This document shows, piece by piece, positions 1 through 8,609 of a DNA stretch of 64,000 nucleotides. The stretch is taken from the NCBI RefSeq assembly GCF_900109525.1, contig NZ_FOAN01000007.1, forward strand, positions 246,073 to 310,072. Direction: 5' to 3'. A program made the translations under genes and the position numbers. The notes beneath the pieces are model-generated. The model did no database searches. It saw only the letters and a program-made list of their open reading frames with translations, and was not told where the DNA came from. The stretch is from Allobosea lupini (GTDB lineage Bacteria > Pseudomonadota > Alphaproteobacteria > Rhizobiales > Beijerinckiaceae). The stretch's first letter is position 1, and every line of letters begins with the position of its first letter.

Positions 1-390
1 CAAGCCAAGGCCGAGGGGCTGATCCGCGTCGTACTGATTCACCACCCGCCCTATATCGGCGGCGCGCGGCGCACGCGCGAACTGGTCGACGCCGATGCCT
101 TCGAGGCGATGCTGCGCCGGGCCGGGGCCGAGCTCGTCCTGCACGGCCATAATCACCGTTTCTCGCTGGCCTGGCGGCGGGGGCTCGACCACGACGTGCC
201 GATCGTCGGCGTGCCCTCGGCCTCGATCGGCCTGCGCGGCGGTCATGCCGAGCTCGCCTGCTGGCACCTGCTGCGCATCGAGGGGCCTGCGGCGGCCCCT
301 CGCATCAGCCTGGAGCGCCGTGCCTTCGATCTCGACGGCACGGTAAAGCTGCTGCAGTCGATACCGCTGACGGGCGGCGGGCTGGTCTGA
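1..390 (+). CDS. Metallophosphoesterase, C-terminal part
   Basis: The frame is open from the first base, so this is the last ~129 residues of a gene that starts outside the window. Two late metal-binding motifs of the calcineurin-like phosphoesterase fold are visible: HHPP at fragment residues 14-17 and GHNH at 49-52. They hold the dinuclear metal centre in this family. The substrate cannot be told from the fragment; related proteins hydrolyse phosphomonoesters, phosphodiesters or cyclic nucleotides. The gene converges on the SDR gene that follows, with a 9-base gap. Confidence 0.8.
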   Translation, partial: QAKAEGLIRVVLIHHPPYIGGARRTRELVDADAFEAMLRRAGAELVLHGHNHRFSLAWRRGLDHDVPIVGVPSASIGLRGGHAELACWHLLRIEGPAAAPRISLERRAFDLDGTVKLLQSIPLTGGGLV

Positions 391-399
391 AGGGCCGCG

Positions 400-1146
400 T
401 CAGACGCAGCGGCCGCCGTCGACTGCCAGGATCGACCCGGTCACCATCTCGGACTCGTCCGAGCACAGGAACAGCGCGGCATTGGCGATGTCCTGCGGCG
501 TCGAGAAGCGGCCCCAGGGAATCGTCGCGGTGAAGGCCTTGCGCTTCTCCGGCGTGTCCTCGCCCATGAAGGTCGCGAGCAGCGGCGTCTCGCCGGCGAC
601 CGGGGCGATGGCGTTGACGCGGATCCTGTCCGGCGCGAGCTCGACCGCCATCGACTTCGAGAGCAGGTTCGCGGCACCCTTCGAGCCGTTGTACCAGGTC
701 AGCCCCGGGCGCGGGCGCACACCGGCGGTCGAGCCGATATTGAGGATGACGCCGCCGCCATGCTCGCGGAAATGCGGCACCGTCGCCCTGGCCATCAGGA
801 AGATCGACTTGACGTTGACGTCGAAGACGCGGTCGAACTCGGCCTCGGTGACATCGAGCATCGGCTGGTTGCGATGGCTGATGCCGGCATTGTTCACGAC
901 GATATCGAGCCGCTCGAAGCGCTTGATCACCTTGGCCACGGCGGCATCGACGCTCTTGGCCTTGCCGACGTCGCAGGCGACCGCGAAGGCCTTGCGGCCG
1001 ATCGCCTTGGCGGCCTCGCGGGCCTTGTCGCCGTTGATGTCGAGCACCGCGACCCGTGCGCCCTCGCGTACGAAGGTCTCGGCGATGCCGAGGCCAAAGC
1101 CCTGCGCCGCGCCGGTGATCAGCGCGGTCTTGCCCTTGAGTCTCAT
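400..1146 (-). CDS. SDR family oxidoreductase
   Basis: A 248-residue short-chain dehydrogenase/reductase, the usual length of the classical family. It has the NAD(P)-binding glycine motif TGAAQGFG at residues 11-18, NNAG near 85-88 and the catalytic set N111, S139, Y152, K156. An acidic residue (D36) after the second strand suggests NAD(H) rather than NADP(H); this is inferred. The start at 1146 has the ribosome-binding site GAGGGA just upstream. The frame stays open further upstream, but that extension shows no SDR features and runs into the neighbouring gene. The substrate is unknown. Confidence 0.88.
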   Translation of the reverse strand: MRLKGKTALITGAAQGFGLGIAETFVREGARVAVLDINGDKAREAAKAIGRKAFAVACDVGKAKSVDAAVAKVIKRFERLDIVVNNAGISHRNQPMLDVTEAEFDRVFDVNVKSIFLMARATVPHFREHGGGVILNIGSTAGVRPRPGLTWYNGSKGAANLLSKSMAVELAPDRIRVNAIAPVAGETPLLATFMGEDTPEKRKAFTATIPWGRFSTPQDIANAALFLCSDESEMVTGSILAVDGGRCV

Positions 1147-1264
1147 TGGTGTTCCCTCGGAAAGCATTTTGCCGGGTGACTGTGGGGCGATTTGGCGGTC
1201 GAGATAAATACGCTTTCGCGATTGGCCGGATAGCGGAATTGTATGGGCTGCACCGGCCGCCGCC

Positions 1265-3076
1265 TTAAGCCCCGATCTCCTCGCGCAGCATCTCCAGCTC
1301 GAGCCAGCGCTCTTCCGTCTGTGCGATCTCGCGCGTGACCTCGTCGAGCCTCGCGGTCGCCTTGGCGAAGAGTTTCGGATCGCGGGTGTAGAGGTCGCCT
1401 GCCAGCGCCGCATTGAGCTTGCCGGCCTCGGCCTGCAGCTTCTCGAGCTGCTGCGGCAGGGTCTTCAGCGCGTGCTGCTCGTTGAAGGAGAGCTTGCGCT
1501 TCGCAGCAGCGGTACTGGTGGTCGGGGTGGGCGTCGCTGACGCCGTTGCCGATCCCTTCACCGGAACGGCGCGCACCTTGGCGCCGACGCCGCGGCCGCG
1601 CTGGGCCAGCATGTCGGAATAGCCGCCGGCGAACTCGGTCCAGATGCCATCGCCATCCGAGATCAGGGTCGAGGACACCACCCTGTCGAGGAAGTCGCGG
1701 TCATGGCTGACCAGCAGGACGGTGCCGCCATAGTCGGCGAGCAATTCCTGCAGCAGGTCGAGCGTCTCGATGTCGAGATCGTTGGTCGGCTCGTCGAGCA
1801 CCAGCAGGTTGGACGGCTTGGCGAGCGCGCGGGCCAGCATCAGCCGGCCACGTTCGCCGCCGGAGAGCGCGCCGACCGCGGTGCCGCGCTGGATCGGCTG
1901 GAACAGGAAGTCCTTCATGTAGCTGATGACGTGGCGCGGCGTGCCGCCGACCATGACCTGGTCCGAGCCGCCGCCGGTCAGCGCATCGCCGAGCGGCGTC
2001 GCCGGGTCGAGGCTCTCGCGGCGCTGGTCGAGCGTCACCATTTCGAGCGTGGCGCCGAGCTTGACCGTACCGGAGTCGGGCTTCAGCGCGCCGGTCAGCA
2101 GGTTGATCAGCGTCGTCTTGCCGGCGCCGTTGGGGCCGACGATGCCGATGCAGTCGCCGCGGGCGACGCGTAGCGAGAAGTCCTTGACCACGGGCCGGCC
2201 GTCATAGGCCTTGGCGATGTCGACGGCCTCGATCACCAGCTTGCCGGAGGCCTGCGCCTCGCTCGCTTCGAGCCGGACGGAGCCAACGGCCTGGCGGGCT
2301 GTCCGGCGCTGCTCGCGCAGGCCATGCAGCTCGCCGAGCCGGCGCTGGTTGCGGGTACGCCGGGCGCTGACGCCGTAGCGCAGCCAGTCCTCCTCGCGGG
2401 CGATCTTGCGGTCGAGCTTGTGGCGGTCGAGTTCTTCTTGAGCGAGAACCTCGTCGCGCCAGGCCTCGAACTCGCCGAAGCCGCGCTCGACGCGCCGGGT
2501 CACGCCGCGGTCGAGCCAGATCGTGGCACGCGAGAGCGAGCTCAGGAAGCGGCGGTCATGGCTGATCAGCACCATGGCCGAACGCAGAGATTTCAGCTCC
2601 TGCTCGAGCCATTCGATCACCGGCAGGTCGAGATGGTTGGTCGGCTCGTCGAGCAGCAGGATATCCGGCTCGGGCGCGAGCACGCGGGCGAGCGCGGCGC
2701 GGCGCGATTCACCGCCCGACATGCTGGCGGGGTCTTCCTCGCCGGTCAGGCCCAGTTCCTCGATCAGATATTGCGCGCGATAGGCATCGTCGCCGGGGCC
2801 CAGGCCCGCCTCGACATAGGCGAGCGAGGTCTTGTAGCCGGAGAAGTCGGGCTCCTGCGGCAGATAACGGATGGTCGCGCCGGGCTGGACGAACCGCTCG
2901 GCGCTGTCGGGCTCGACGATGCCGGCCACGATCTTGAGCAGGGTCGACTTGCCGGAGCCGTTGCGGCCGACCAGGCAGACCCGCTCGCCGGCCGAGACGG
3001 CGATTTCCGCGCCCTCCAGCAAGGGTTGGCCGCCGAAGGTGAGCGCGACGTCGCGAAGGTGGAGCAAAGGAGCCAT
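1265..3076 (-). CDS. uup: ABC-F family ATPase, Uup-like
   Basis: A 603-residue soluble ABC-F protein with two nucleotide-binding domains and no membrane segments. Walker A motifs lie at residues 37-45 (GRNGSGKST) and about 314-322 (GPNGAGKTT). The signatures are SGGESRR and LSGGERGR, and both Walker B motifs read LLLDEPTN or LVLDEPTN. The last ~80 residues are charged and heptad-rich, matching the C-terminal coiled coil typical of Uup. Uup-type proteins act on ribosomes and affect transposon excision and branched DNA. I chose the ATG at 3076: the 23-residue upstream extension is encoded inside a palindromic repeat (3090-3139) and matches no family. Confidence 0.88.
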   Translation of the reverse strand: MAPLLHLRDVALTFGGQPLLEGAEIAVSAGERVCLVGRNGSGKSTLLKIVAGIVEPDSAERFVQPGATIRYLPQEPDFSGYKTSLAYVEAGLGPGDDAYRAQYLIEELGLTGEEDPASMSGGESRRAALARVLAPEPDILLLDEPTNHLDLPVIEWLEQELKSLRSAMVLISHDRRFLSSLSRATIWLDRGVTRRVERGFGEFEAWRDEVLAQEELDRHKLDRKIAREEDWLRYGVSARRTRNQRRLGELHGLREQRRTARQAVGSVRLEASEAQASGKLVIEAVDIAKAYDGRPVVKDFSLRVARGDCIGIVGPNGAGKTTLINLLTGALKPDSGTVKLGATLEMVTLDQRRESLDPATPLGDALTGGGSDQVMVGGTPRHVISYMKDFLFQPIQRGTAVGALSGGERGRLMLARALAKPSNLLVLDEPTNDLDIETLDLLQELLADYGGTVLLVSHDRDFLDRVVSSTLISDGDGIWTEFAGGYSDMLAQRGRGVGAKVRAVPVKGSATASATPTPTTSTAAAKRKLSFNEQHALKTLPQQLEKLQAEAGKLNAALAGDLYTRDPKLFAKATARLDEVTREIAQTEERWLELEMLREEIGA

Positions 3077-3089
3077 GGCGGGCGGGATA

Positions 3090-3139
3090 TCGCATCGGGC
3101 CGAAAAGTGGAAACCACTTTTCGGAAGAGCTTGATGCGA
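3090..3139. repeat. Palindromic repeat upstream of uup
   Basis: A perfect 11-base inverted repeat, CCGAAAAGTGG / CCACTTTTCGG with an AAA loop at 3100-3124. It is embedded in an outer 7-base repeat, TCGCATC (3090-3096) and GATGCGA (3133-3139). The architecture is that of the dispersed palindromes common between genes in Hyphomicrobiales. It sits 14 bases upstream of the uup start, so it may form a hairpin in the uup leader. Confidence 0.75.
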
Positions 3140-3250
3140 AACCAAATCGATAGATCACGGTTGCCGCGTCCGGTCGAACGCGCGGCGATCTATTGCGGCG
3201 GCCCGCCTGTCACCCCGCCGGGACTTGCGGCGCGACCAAGTTCGATCCAC

Positions 3251-3282
3251 TATGAGATACGTTTTGTATCTCATATGAGATA
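3251..3282. promoter_or_regulatory. Candidate operator, three TATGAGATA half-sites
   Basis: TATGAGATAC (3251-3260) and its exact inverse GTATCTCATA (3266-3275) flank GTTTT. A third copy, TATGAGATA (3274-3282), overlaps the end. The block is AT-rich against GC-rich surroundings and ends 6 bases before the ATG of the small gene at 3289. That placement fits a repressor-binding site covering the start region. No regulator is identified. Confidence 0.55.
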
Positions 3283-3288
3283 AGAGCC

Positions 3289-3648
3289 ATGAGACAGCCG
3301 GCCCTGCGCAAGCCCAGAACCGCCCGCATCGGCGATAATGGCGGCCCGCCTCTGGACGAGAAGAAGCGCAAGCCCGCGACCGACAAAGGCGAGATCGGCC
3401 GCACGTTCGACTGGCGCTTCGCCCATCGCAAGGCCTGGAAGAAGCCGCGCGAGATCGCGCTCAGGCGCCAGGAGCGGGCCGAGGCCCTCGGCCTGACCTA
3501 TGAGGAATATACCCTCGAAGTGCTGGAGCGCGGCTATTTCCCGCAGGCCGAGCACGTCGAAACGATCGTCGCCAACCGGTCTCAGCGCCGGCGCGATGGC
3601 GGCGTGGTCGGGCAGTCGCTGAAGGGGATGCGGTTGAAGAAAAAGTGA
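3289..3648 (+). CDS. Small basic protein of unknown function
   Basis: A 119-residue, strongly basic protein that I do not recognise as a named family. It has a GDNGGPPLDE segment near residues 17-26, then a Lys/Arg-rich middle, then a predicted helical stretch (residues ~60-85, RRQERAEALGLTYEEY) that could be a nucleic-acid-binding or dimerisation helix. No signal peptide or membrane segment is present. It stands alone between divergent uup and a convergent acyltransferase. A striking palindrome directly precedes its start, which suggests tight control. Proteins with the same N-terminal motif are scattered in rhizobial genomes (from memory). Confidence 0.6.
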   Translation: MRQPALRKPRTARIGDNGGPPLDEKKRKPATDKGEIGRTFDWRFAHRKAWKKPREIALRRQERAEALGLTYEEYTLEVLERGYFPQAEHVETIVANRSQRRRDGGVVGQSLKGMRLKKK

Positions 3649-3651
3649 GCG

Positions 3652-3740
3652 TCATTCTCGGACGAAGCGAAGCGCAGATCCGAGAATCTCAGGACCAGCT
3701 AGCTGGTTTCCGAGATGGTCGGGTCAAGCCCGACCATGAC
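3652..3740. repeat. Intergenic double-hairpin repeat
   Basis: Two perfect inverted repeats lie between convergent genes. ATTCTCGGA (3654-3662) pairs with TCCGAGAAT (3679-3687). ATGGTCGGG (3715-3723) pairs with CCCGACCAT (3729-3737) around TCAAG. It is a member of the dispersed palindromic elements seen at several gene ends in this window and could also terminate transcription from both sides. Confidence 0.65.
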
Positions 3741-3744
3741 GAGC

Positions 3745-4791
3745 CTAAGCCCGCAGCGCCCGCCTAAAAACCTTCGTCATCGGCCGCTCGAACCAATGGT
3801 AGACCGCGAGCCCCGCGAGCACGGCGGCGACCAGCGCAAGCACGATGAAGAGGCCGGTCGCGCTCGGTGCGAGATGGGCGAAGACTTCGCGCAGCGCCCG
3901 CATCGCGAAGGGATGGACCAGGTAGAGCGCATAGGAGGCATCTCCCAGTGCCGCCAGCGAACGCACCAGCGCCGAAGGGGCGGTGACATTGCGCCCGCAG
4001 GCGGCGGCTCCGACGAGGAGCAGTGCACCGGTACCGCGCAGGACAACCGCGCCCCAGGAGGTCTGGGCCCAGCCATCGCCGGCGGCGAGTACGAAGAGGG
4101 CGATCCCCACTGCCGCCATCAGCCAACGCAGGCGGCCGTCGAGCCTGAGGCCGTTCTGGCGGAGCAGGCCGACCACCATGCCGGCGGCGAATTCGAGCAC
4201 GATCGGCTGGCCCCAGAAGCCGAAGGGCAGGGGAAGCGGCCCGGCCAGGGCCTGGGCCCCGACCAGCCCGGCGAGCGCCACGGTCACCAGAGGCACGACC
4301 AGCCGCCCCGGCGCGAGCAAGGCCGCGCCGAACAGGACGTAGAACAGCATCTCGTAATTCAGCGTCCAGCCGAGCGAATAGACCGGCTGCAACTCGCCCG
4401 CCGCATTCGTCGTGGGCCAGAACAGATAGGAGGCGGCGATCTGCTGGAGGTTCGGAGCACCGGAATTGAGCAGGGCTGGCGAGGCGAGGAGCACGACGAG
4501 GAAGAGCGTGGTCGCGGCCCAGTAGAGCGGCACGATCCGGGCGATGCGCCGGGCGATGAACAGGCGCGCTCCCCCGGGCTTGTCGAACAGACCGGCCGAG
4601 GAATGCACCATGATGAAGCCGGAGATGACGAAGAACAGGTCGACGCCGGCGTTCCAAGGCAAGGCATGCGAGGGGATGAAGACGGTGCCGGCCCTGGCTG
4701 CGAGAAAGCCGGCTTCGGCCTGGACGTGATGGACTGCAACCATCAGCGCCGCGAGGGCGCGCAGGACCTGGATGCCGTAGAGCTGGGGCAA
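3745..4791 (-). CDS. Acyltransferase 3 family membrane protein
   Basis: A 348-residue integral membrane protein of the OafA/NodX-type acyltransferase family. It starts with the typical LYGIQVLRALAALMVAVHHV helix carrying R11 and the histidine pair HH, then the FFVISGF motif near residue 53. About ten hydrophobic helices follow to the C terminus. Members transfer acetyl or other acyl groups to sugars of surface polysaccharides, and the active site faces the membrane. It lies downstream of glk on the same strand with a 45-base gap, so it may be the last gene of that unit. The acceptor is unknown. Confidence 0.85.
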   Translation of the reverse strand: MPQLYGIQVLRALAALMVAVHHVQAEAGFLAARAGTVFIPSHALPWNAGVDLFFVISGFIMVHSSAGLFDKPGGARLFIARRIARIVPLYWAATTLFLVVLLASPALLNSGAPNLQQIAASYLFWPTTNAAGELQPVYSLGWTLNYEMLFYVLFGAALLAPGRLVVPLVTVALAGLVGAQALAGPLPLPFGFWGQPIVLEFAAGMVVGLLRQNGLRLDGRLRWLMAAVGIALFVLAAGDGWAQTSWGAVVLRGTGALLLVGAAACGRNVTAPSALVRSLAALGDASYALYLVHPFAMRALREVFAHLAPSATGLFIVLALVAAVLAGLAVYHWFERPMTKVFRRALRA

Positions 4792-4836
4792 GGCTGGGAA
4801 TCGTCTTCGAATGAGGTCAGGCGAGCGCCGCTGCGC

Positions 4837-5838
4837 CTAGGCAAACCACAAGCGCGCGGGATCGTCGAGGCCGAAGCGGCCGGGAGCCGCGGCTATGGCG
4901 GCGAGTCCCTGTTCGGCTGGATCGTCGGCAGTGATCACGTTGAGCGCGAAACGGGCGGCGAGATCCTCGACCGGCGGCTTGCCGGCGAAGACGGCGTGGA
5001 TCGTGGCTTTGTCGGCGAGCGGCAGGATGCGCGGCGCGATTCCGCCAGCCAGGTAGACGCCGCCCGTCGCCTTGAAGCCGAGCGCGAGATCGCCGGCGAC
5101 GCGAGCCAGCAGCCGCCAGAAGCAGACCACGGCCATCAGTGCGCCGGGGTTGCCGTCGAGCGCCAGCGCGCTCACGTCGGCGGCGCTGACATCAGGCTCG
5201 GCGACGTCGGACTGGCGCATCACCGCGCGATGGAAGCGGATGAGACCGCTGCCGCTGAGCAGTTCCTCGACGGTGACGCGCGCGAGCCCATCGGACAGAG
5301 CCGGCCACAGCTTCACCTCGGTCGGGTCCTCCGGGCCGATGCCGATATGGCCGGATTCGGTGGGCACCAGCATGCCGGTGTCGCCGCGCCGCAAGAGGGC
5401 TGCAGCGCCGAAGCCCGTGCCGGGACCGAGCACGAGGCGCGGGCCCTCGGGTTCCGGCTGGCCGCGGACGAGATTGAATAGATCGCGATCCCTGAGCACG
5501 GCCAGCGACGCCGCGAGCGCCTCGAAATCATTGACCAGCAACCCCTGCTCGAAGCCGAGCGCGCGGCCGAGCTCCGGCCCATCGAAATGCCAGCTGGCAT
5601 TGGTGAGCTGCGCCTTGCGCCCATCCAGCGGGCCGGCGACGGCGAGGATGGCCGAGCGCGGCTTCACCGTCAGCGTCGACAATACAGAGCCGAGCGCGGC
5701 TTCGGGCGTCGGGTGCGCGCCGGTACTGATCCGGGCGAGCGGCTCGTGCAGGGCGCCGGGGGTGGGCACCAGCGAGAGCCGGCAATTGGTGCCGCCGATA
5801 TCGGCGACGAGCACCGGATGGGGAAAGCCCGCGCTCAC
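4837..5838 (-). CDS. glk: Glucokinase
   Basis: A 333-residue ROK-independent (Glk-type) glucokinase that phosphorylates glucose with ATP to glucose 6-phosphate. The N-terminal phosphate loop DIGGTN is at residues 13-18, followed by VNDFEA (sugar-binding region), LGPGTGFGAA (adenosine site) and the SGHIGIGPED stretch. The start is a GTG at 5838 that overlaps the stop of the upstream hydroxypyruvate isomerase gene as GTGA, so the two are translationally coupled. An upstream in-frame extension exists but lies wholly inside that gene and has no family similarity. Confidence 0.9.
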   Translation of the reverse strand: MSAGFPHPVLVADIGGTNCRLSLVPTPGALHEPLARISTGAHPTPEAALGSVLSTLTVKPRSAILAVAGPLDGRKAQLTNASWHFDGPELGRALGFEQGLLVNDFEALAASLAVLRDRDLFNLVRGQPEPEGPRLVLGPGTGFGAAALLRRGDTGMLVPTESGHIGIGPEDPTEVKLWPALSDGLARVTVEELLSGSGLIRFHRAVMRQSDVAEPDVSAADVSALALDGNPGALMAVVCFWRLLARVAGDLALGFKATGGVYLAGGIAPRILPLADKATIHAVFAGKPPVEDLAARFALNVITADDPAEQGLAAIAAAPGRFGLDDPARLWFA

Positions 5839-6614
5839 GCGTGCTTCTTCCAGGGCGAGAACCAGCCGAGGCCTTCGAGCGTGCCGGCGCGGGGACGATA
5901 CTCGCAGCCGACGAAGCCGGGATAGCCGAGCGAATCGAGCTGGGCGAACAGCGCGGGATAGTCGGGCCGCGTGCCGTCGGGCTCGTGCCGGCCCTCGGCA
6001 TTGGCGATCTGGACATGGCCGACCAGCGGGTAGAGCGCCTCCAGCCGCGTGCCGACATCGCCATGGATCAGCTCGCAATGATACATGTCGAACTGCAGCT
6101 TGACGTTCGGCCGGCCGGATTCGCGGACATAAGTCGCAGCCTGGTCGAAATCATTGAGGAAATAGCCCGGCATGTCCTTGCCGTTGATCGGCTCGAGCAG
6201 GAGGTCGATGCCGTGCTCGCCGAGCTTGTCGGCGGCATAGGCGAGCGAGGCGCGATAGGCCTTCTGCGCGGCGGGATCGTTCGGGTCGGTCAGGCCCGCC
6301 ATCATATGCACGCGCTTGACGCCGGTCTCGTGGACATAGGCCAGCGCCGTCTCGATGCCGGCGCGGAACTCCGCCTCGCGGCCGGGCAGGGCGGCCATGC
6401 CGCGCTCGCCCTTGGCCCAGTCGCCGGGCGGCAGGTTGAACAGAGCCTGCTCCAACTCGCCGCCGGCAAGCGCCAGGCCGACCTTCTCCGGTGCATGCTC
6501 ATAGGGGAACAGGAACTCGACCGATTCGAATCCTGCCTCGGCCGCCGCCTTGAAGCGGTCGAGGAACTCCCACTCGTTGAACATCATCGAGAGATTGGCG
6601 GCAAAACGCGGCAT
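5835..6614 (-). CDS. hyi: Hydroxypyruvate isomerase / OtnI-like sugar isomerase
   Basis: A 259-residue TIM-barrel protein of the xylose-isomerase-like superfamily. It begins MPRFAANLSMMFNEWEFLDRF, the usual start of Hyi/OtnI proteins. Metal and catalytic positions typical of the family are visible: E in LLLEPIN near residue 141, D in QFDMYH near 176, the following H-containing loops, and E in GCEYRP near 242. Hyi interconverts hydroxypyruvate and tartronate semialdehyde in glyoxylate metabolism, while OtnI acts on 2-oxo-tetronate; sequence alone does not separate them. It is the first gene of a unit with glk. Confidence 0.85.
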   Translation of the reverse strand: MPRFAANLSMMFNEWEFLDRFKAAAEAGFESVEFLFPYEHAPEKVGLALAGGELEQALFNLPPGDWAKGERGMAALPGREAEFRAGIETALAYVHETGVKRVHMMAGLTDPNDPAAQKAYRASLAYAADKLGEHGIDLLLEPINGKDMPGYFLNDFDQAATYVRESGRPNVKLQFDMYHCELIHGDVGTRLEALYPLVGHVQIANAEGRHEPDGTRPDYPALFAQLDSLGYPGFVGCEYRPRAGTLEGLGWFSPWKKHA

Positions 6615-6709
6615 TGGTCGGTCTCGTCAGTCGGATCGAGGCAGCAGGCTAGCCCGTAAGGACGGGCCCGTCATCGTTAACCTGCGCGGCGGGTGGGGGT
6701 TCCGCTCAG

Positions 6710-7462
6710 TCAGCCGCCGAGCAGACGGGGCAAGGACGAGGCCAGCAGTGCGATTCCGGACACCGTCAGCAGGCTGAGCACGATGCGGCGAAAGGCCTGC
6801 TCGCTGATGCCGATATAGAGCTTTGCACCCAGCAGCGAGGGAATCAGCATCGCCGGTGCGACGATGGCGAAGGCCGGCCACATCCCGCGTGTGACGTTTC
6901 CGGCAAGGATGTAGCCGAGCATGGTCGCGGCGAGCGTGGCGAGGTTGAAGTTCTGGACGATGGAGCGCTGCGCGTCCTTGTCCATGCGCCGCAGCGAGCA
7001 CCACAGTGTCGGCAGCACACCGGTGAAGCCGCCGAAGCCGCCCATGACGCCTCCTATCAAGCCGATCGCGCCGTCCGCCAGGGACCCGCCAGAGCGGACC
7101 GGCGGCAGATGCGGCGCGAACAGCATGATCGGGCACCAGACGGCGAGCAGGATGCCGAGCCCTGCCTTGAACATATCGGGCTCGACCAGCGGCAGGAGCA
7201 GGACGCCGACCGGTATGCCTGCGATTCCGCCGAGCAGGAAGGGCCAGAGCCGGGCGAAGTCGAAGCCGCGGCGCACCGTCACGGCCGCAATGGTCTGGCC
7301 GGTCAGCCCGCCGAACACGGCCATGACCGCTGCGAGCCTGGGGTCGATGGTCCAGGCCCAGACCGACATGGCGACGAGGCTAAAGGCGAAGCCGGAGAGA
7401 CCCTGCACGAAGCCGGCCAGGGCGGCGCCGAGGACGAGGCTCGGGATGGTGCTGGTATCCAT
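6710..7462 (-). CDS. Sulfite exporter TauE/SafE family transporter
   Basis: A membrane protein of about 250 residues with roughly eight hydrophobic segments and the two glycine-rich repeats of the TauE/SafE (DUF81) family, for example GFVQGLSGFAFSLVAM near the N terminus and GGVMGGFGGFTGVLPTLW in the middle. Family members export sulfite, sulfoacetate or other organosulfonates, and the substrate here is not deducible. Two starts are possible: GTG at 7483 or ATG at 7462. I chose 7462 because the GTG is too close to its GAGG motif. Confidence 0.85.
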   Translation of the reverse strand: MDTSTIPSLVLGAALAGFVQGLSGFAFSLVAMSVWAWTIDPRLAAVMAVFGGLTGQTIAAVTVRRGFDFARLWPFLLGGIAGIPVGVLLLPLVEPDMFKAGLGILLAVWCPIMLFAPHLPPVRSGGSLADGAIGLIGGVMGGFGGFTGVLPTLWCSLRRMDKDAQRSIVQNFNLATLAATMLGYILAGNVTRGMWPAFAIVAPAMLIPSLLGAKLYIGISEQAFRRIVLSLLTVSGIALLASSLPRLLGG

Positions 7463-7503
7463 GGCCGGGCCCGTTCTTCGCACGCCTCATCTTCAAAGGC
7501 TCT

Positions 7504-7602
7504 GGTCGTCCCGGGCGACCGAAGGGAGACCCGGGACCCATTCCGGAATGGTTCAGGCATGGATCCCGGGTCTGCGCCGCTTCGCGGCTTGTCCGGGATG
7601 AC
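7504..7602. repeat. Dispersed intergenic palindromic repeat (copy A)
   Basis: It begins GGTCGTCCCGGGCGACC, has an inner GACCCGGGACC / GGATCCCGGGTC pair, and ends TTGTCCGGGATGAC. Nearly the same layout recurs at 25568, 44628 and 52101. The element lies between two minus-strand genes. The ends are inversely related (GTC.TCCCGG and CCGGGA.GAC), so the whole unit can fold back on itself. Confidence 0.8.
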
Positions 7603-7625
7603 TCGCGAGTGGCTATAGCGAAAGG

Positions 7626-8609
7626 CTACTTCTTCGCCTCCGGCTTGGCCGGCGGGTTCGGGTCCTTCGAGAAGGCGCGGAAGACCATGTCCGGCGAGGA
7701 GGTGTTGTGGCGCGAATGGGTGGTGCGCCCCATCCAGACATCTGTCGCCTTGCCGCCGGTGAAGGGCATCAGGGCCTCCTCGCGCCAGCCCTTGGCGCCC
7801 GGCTCGCGGATGGCGATGCGGGCGACGTCGTTGTTGAACTCGGTGACGTACATCGAACGCAGCGCGGCGAAGGCCTTGCCGCCGGTGACTGGCTTGTCGA
7901 GCACGGCGTCGAGCACCATGCGATTCTCGTCGACGCTGTCGAGCTTGAGCGTGCCGGAGGAGCCGTCCTTGAAGGCGAGGTTGAAGGAGAGCGTCTTGGG
8001 ATCGAAGGCGATCTCCCTGATGTTTACCACCGGCCGCGCGCCATCCTGCTCGACCGGGCCGAACAGGAAGGAGGACCCGTAGGCGGCCGCCGAGAGCTGC
8101 TGCGGCGGCAGCGGCCGGACACGCCAGTAGCCGTCCTGCGGATAGACGACGAGGACCTCGTAGGAACCGGTCTTGCCGAGCTTCCAGAGCTGGACGAGGT
8201 GCAGGCCCTTCTCGACGCGGTCGCCGACGCGGAAGGTCGTCTCGGCCGGGCGCCAGAAGCTCTCGAAGGTGTAGCCGACCAGCCAGTATTCGATGCTCTC
8301 GTAGAAGGTGATGCGCTGCGGGGGCACTGGCGCCTTGTGGACGGGATCGCCGCTCATGTCGCAATCGGTCCAGTCGGCATCCCAGTTGTCGCGCAGCAGG
8401 CCGGCGATATAGGCCGGGTGCGCCGCCTCGATGCGGAAGCGCCGGACCTCGGGCGAGATCGCCTTGATGGTGACGTTGTCCTTCTCGGCGCAGGCAACCT
8501 GCTCCGACTCGTTCCTGACCTCGACGGCGACGTCGCCGGCTGCCCGGGCGGCGAGGGCGGTCAGCAGAAGCGCCGCGGAGATGGCGAGGGGGCGAACGAG
8601 AGCGAGCAT
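7626..8609 (-). CDS. Exported protein of unknown function
   Basis: A 327-residue protein with a clear Sec signal peptide (LVRPLAISAALLLTALAARAA, cleavage after about residue 23). The mature part is rich in beta-type sequence and has a few cysteines (AEKDN and TDCDMSG segments) but no recognised domain. The C-terminal ~25 residues are polar and proline/lysine-rich. I chose the ATG at 8609 because AAGGA lies 5 bases upstream. An ATG two codons earlier has no such site. It is likely periplasmic. No function is proposed. Confidence 0.7.
   Translation of the reverse strand: MLALVRPLAISAALLLTALAARAAGDVAVEVRNESEQVACAEKDNVTIKAISPEVRRFRIEAAHPAYIAGLLRDNWDADWTDCDMSGDPVHKAPVPPQRITFYESIEYWLVGYTFESFWRPAETTFRVGDRVEKGLHLVQLWKLGKTGSYEVLVVYPQDGYWRVRPLPPQQLSAAAYGSSFLFGPVEQDGARPVVNIREIAFDPKTLSFNLAFKDGSSGTLKLDSVDENRMVLDAVLDKPVTGGKAFAALRSMYVTEFNNDVARIAIREPGAKGWREEALMPFTGGKATDVWMGRTTHSRHNTSSPDMVFRAFSKDPNPPAKPEAKK

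Noticed and set aside
3715..5481. Long plus-strand open frame across the acyltransferase and glk genes
   Set aside because: Its composition is typical of an antisense shadow. The minus-strand reading has clear membrane helices and glucokinase motifs.
5839..6078. Upstream extension of glucokinase to an ATG at 6078
   Set aside because: The extension lies wholly inside the isomerase gene and has no similarity to glucokinase; the GTG at 5838 gives the normal N terminus.
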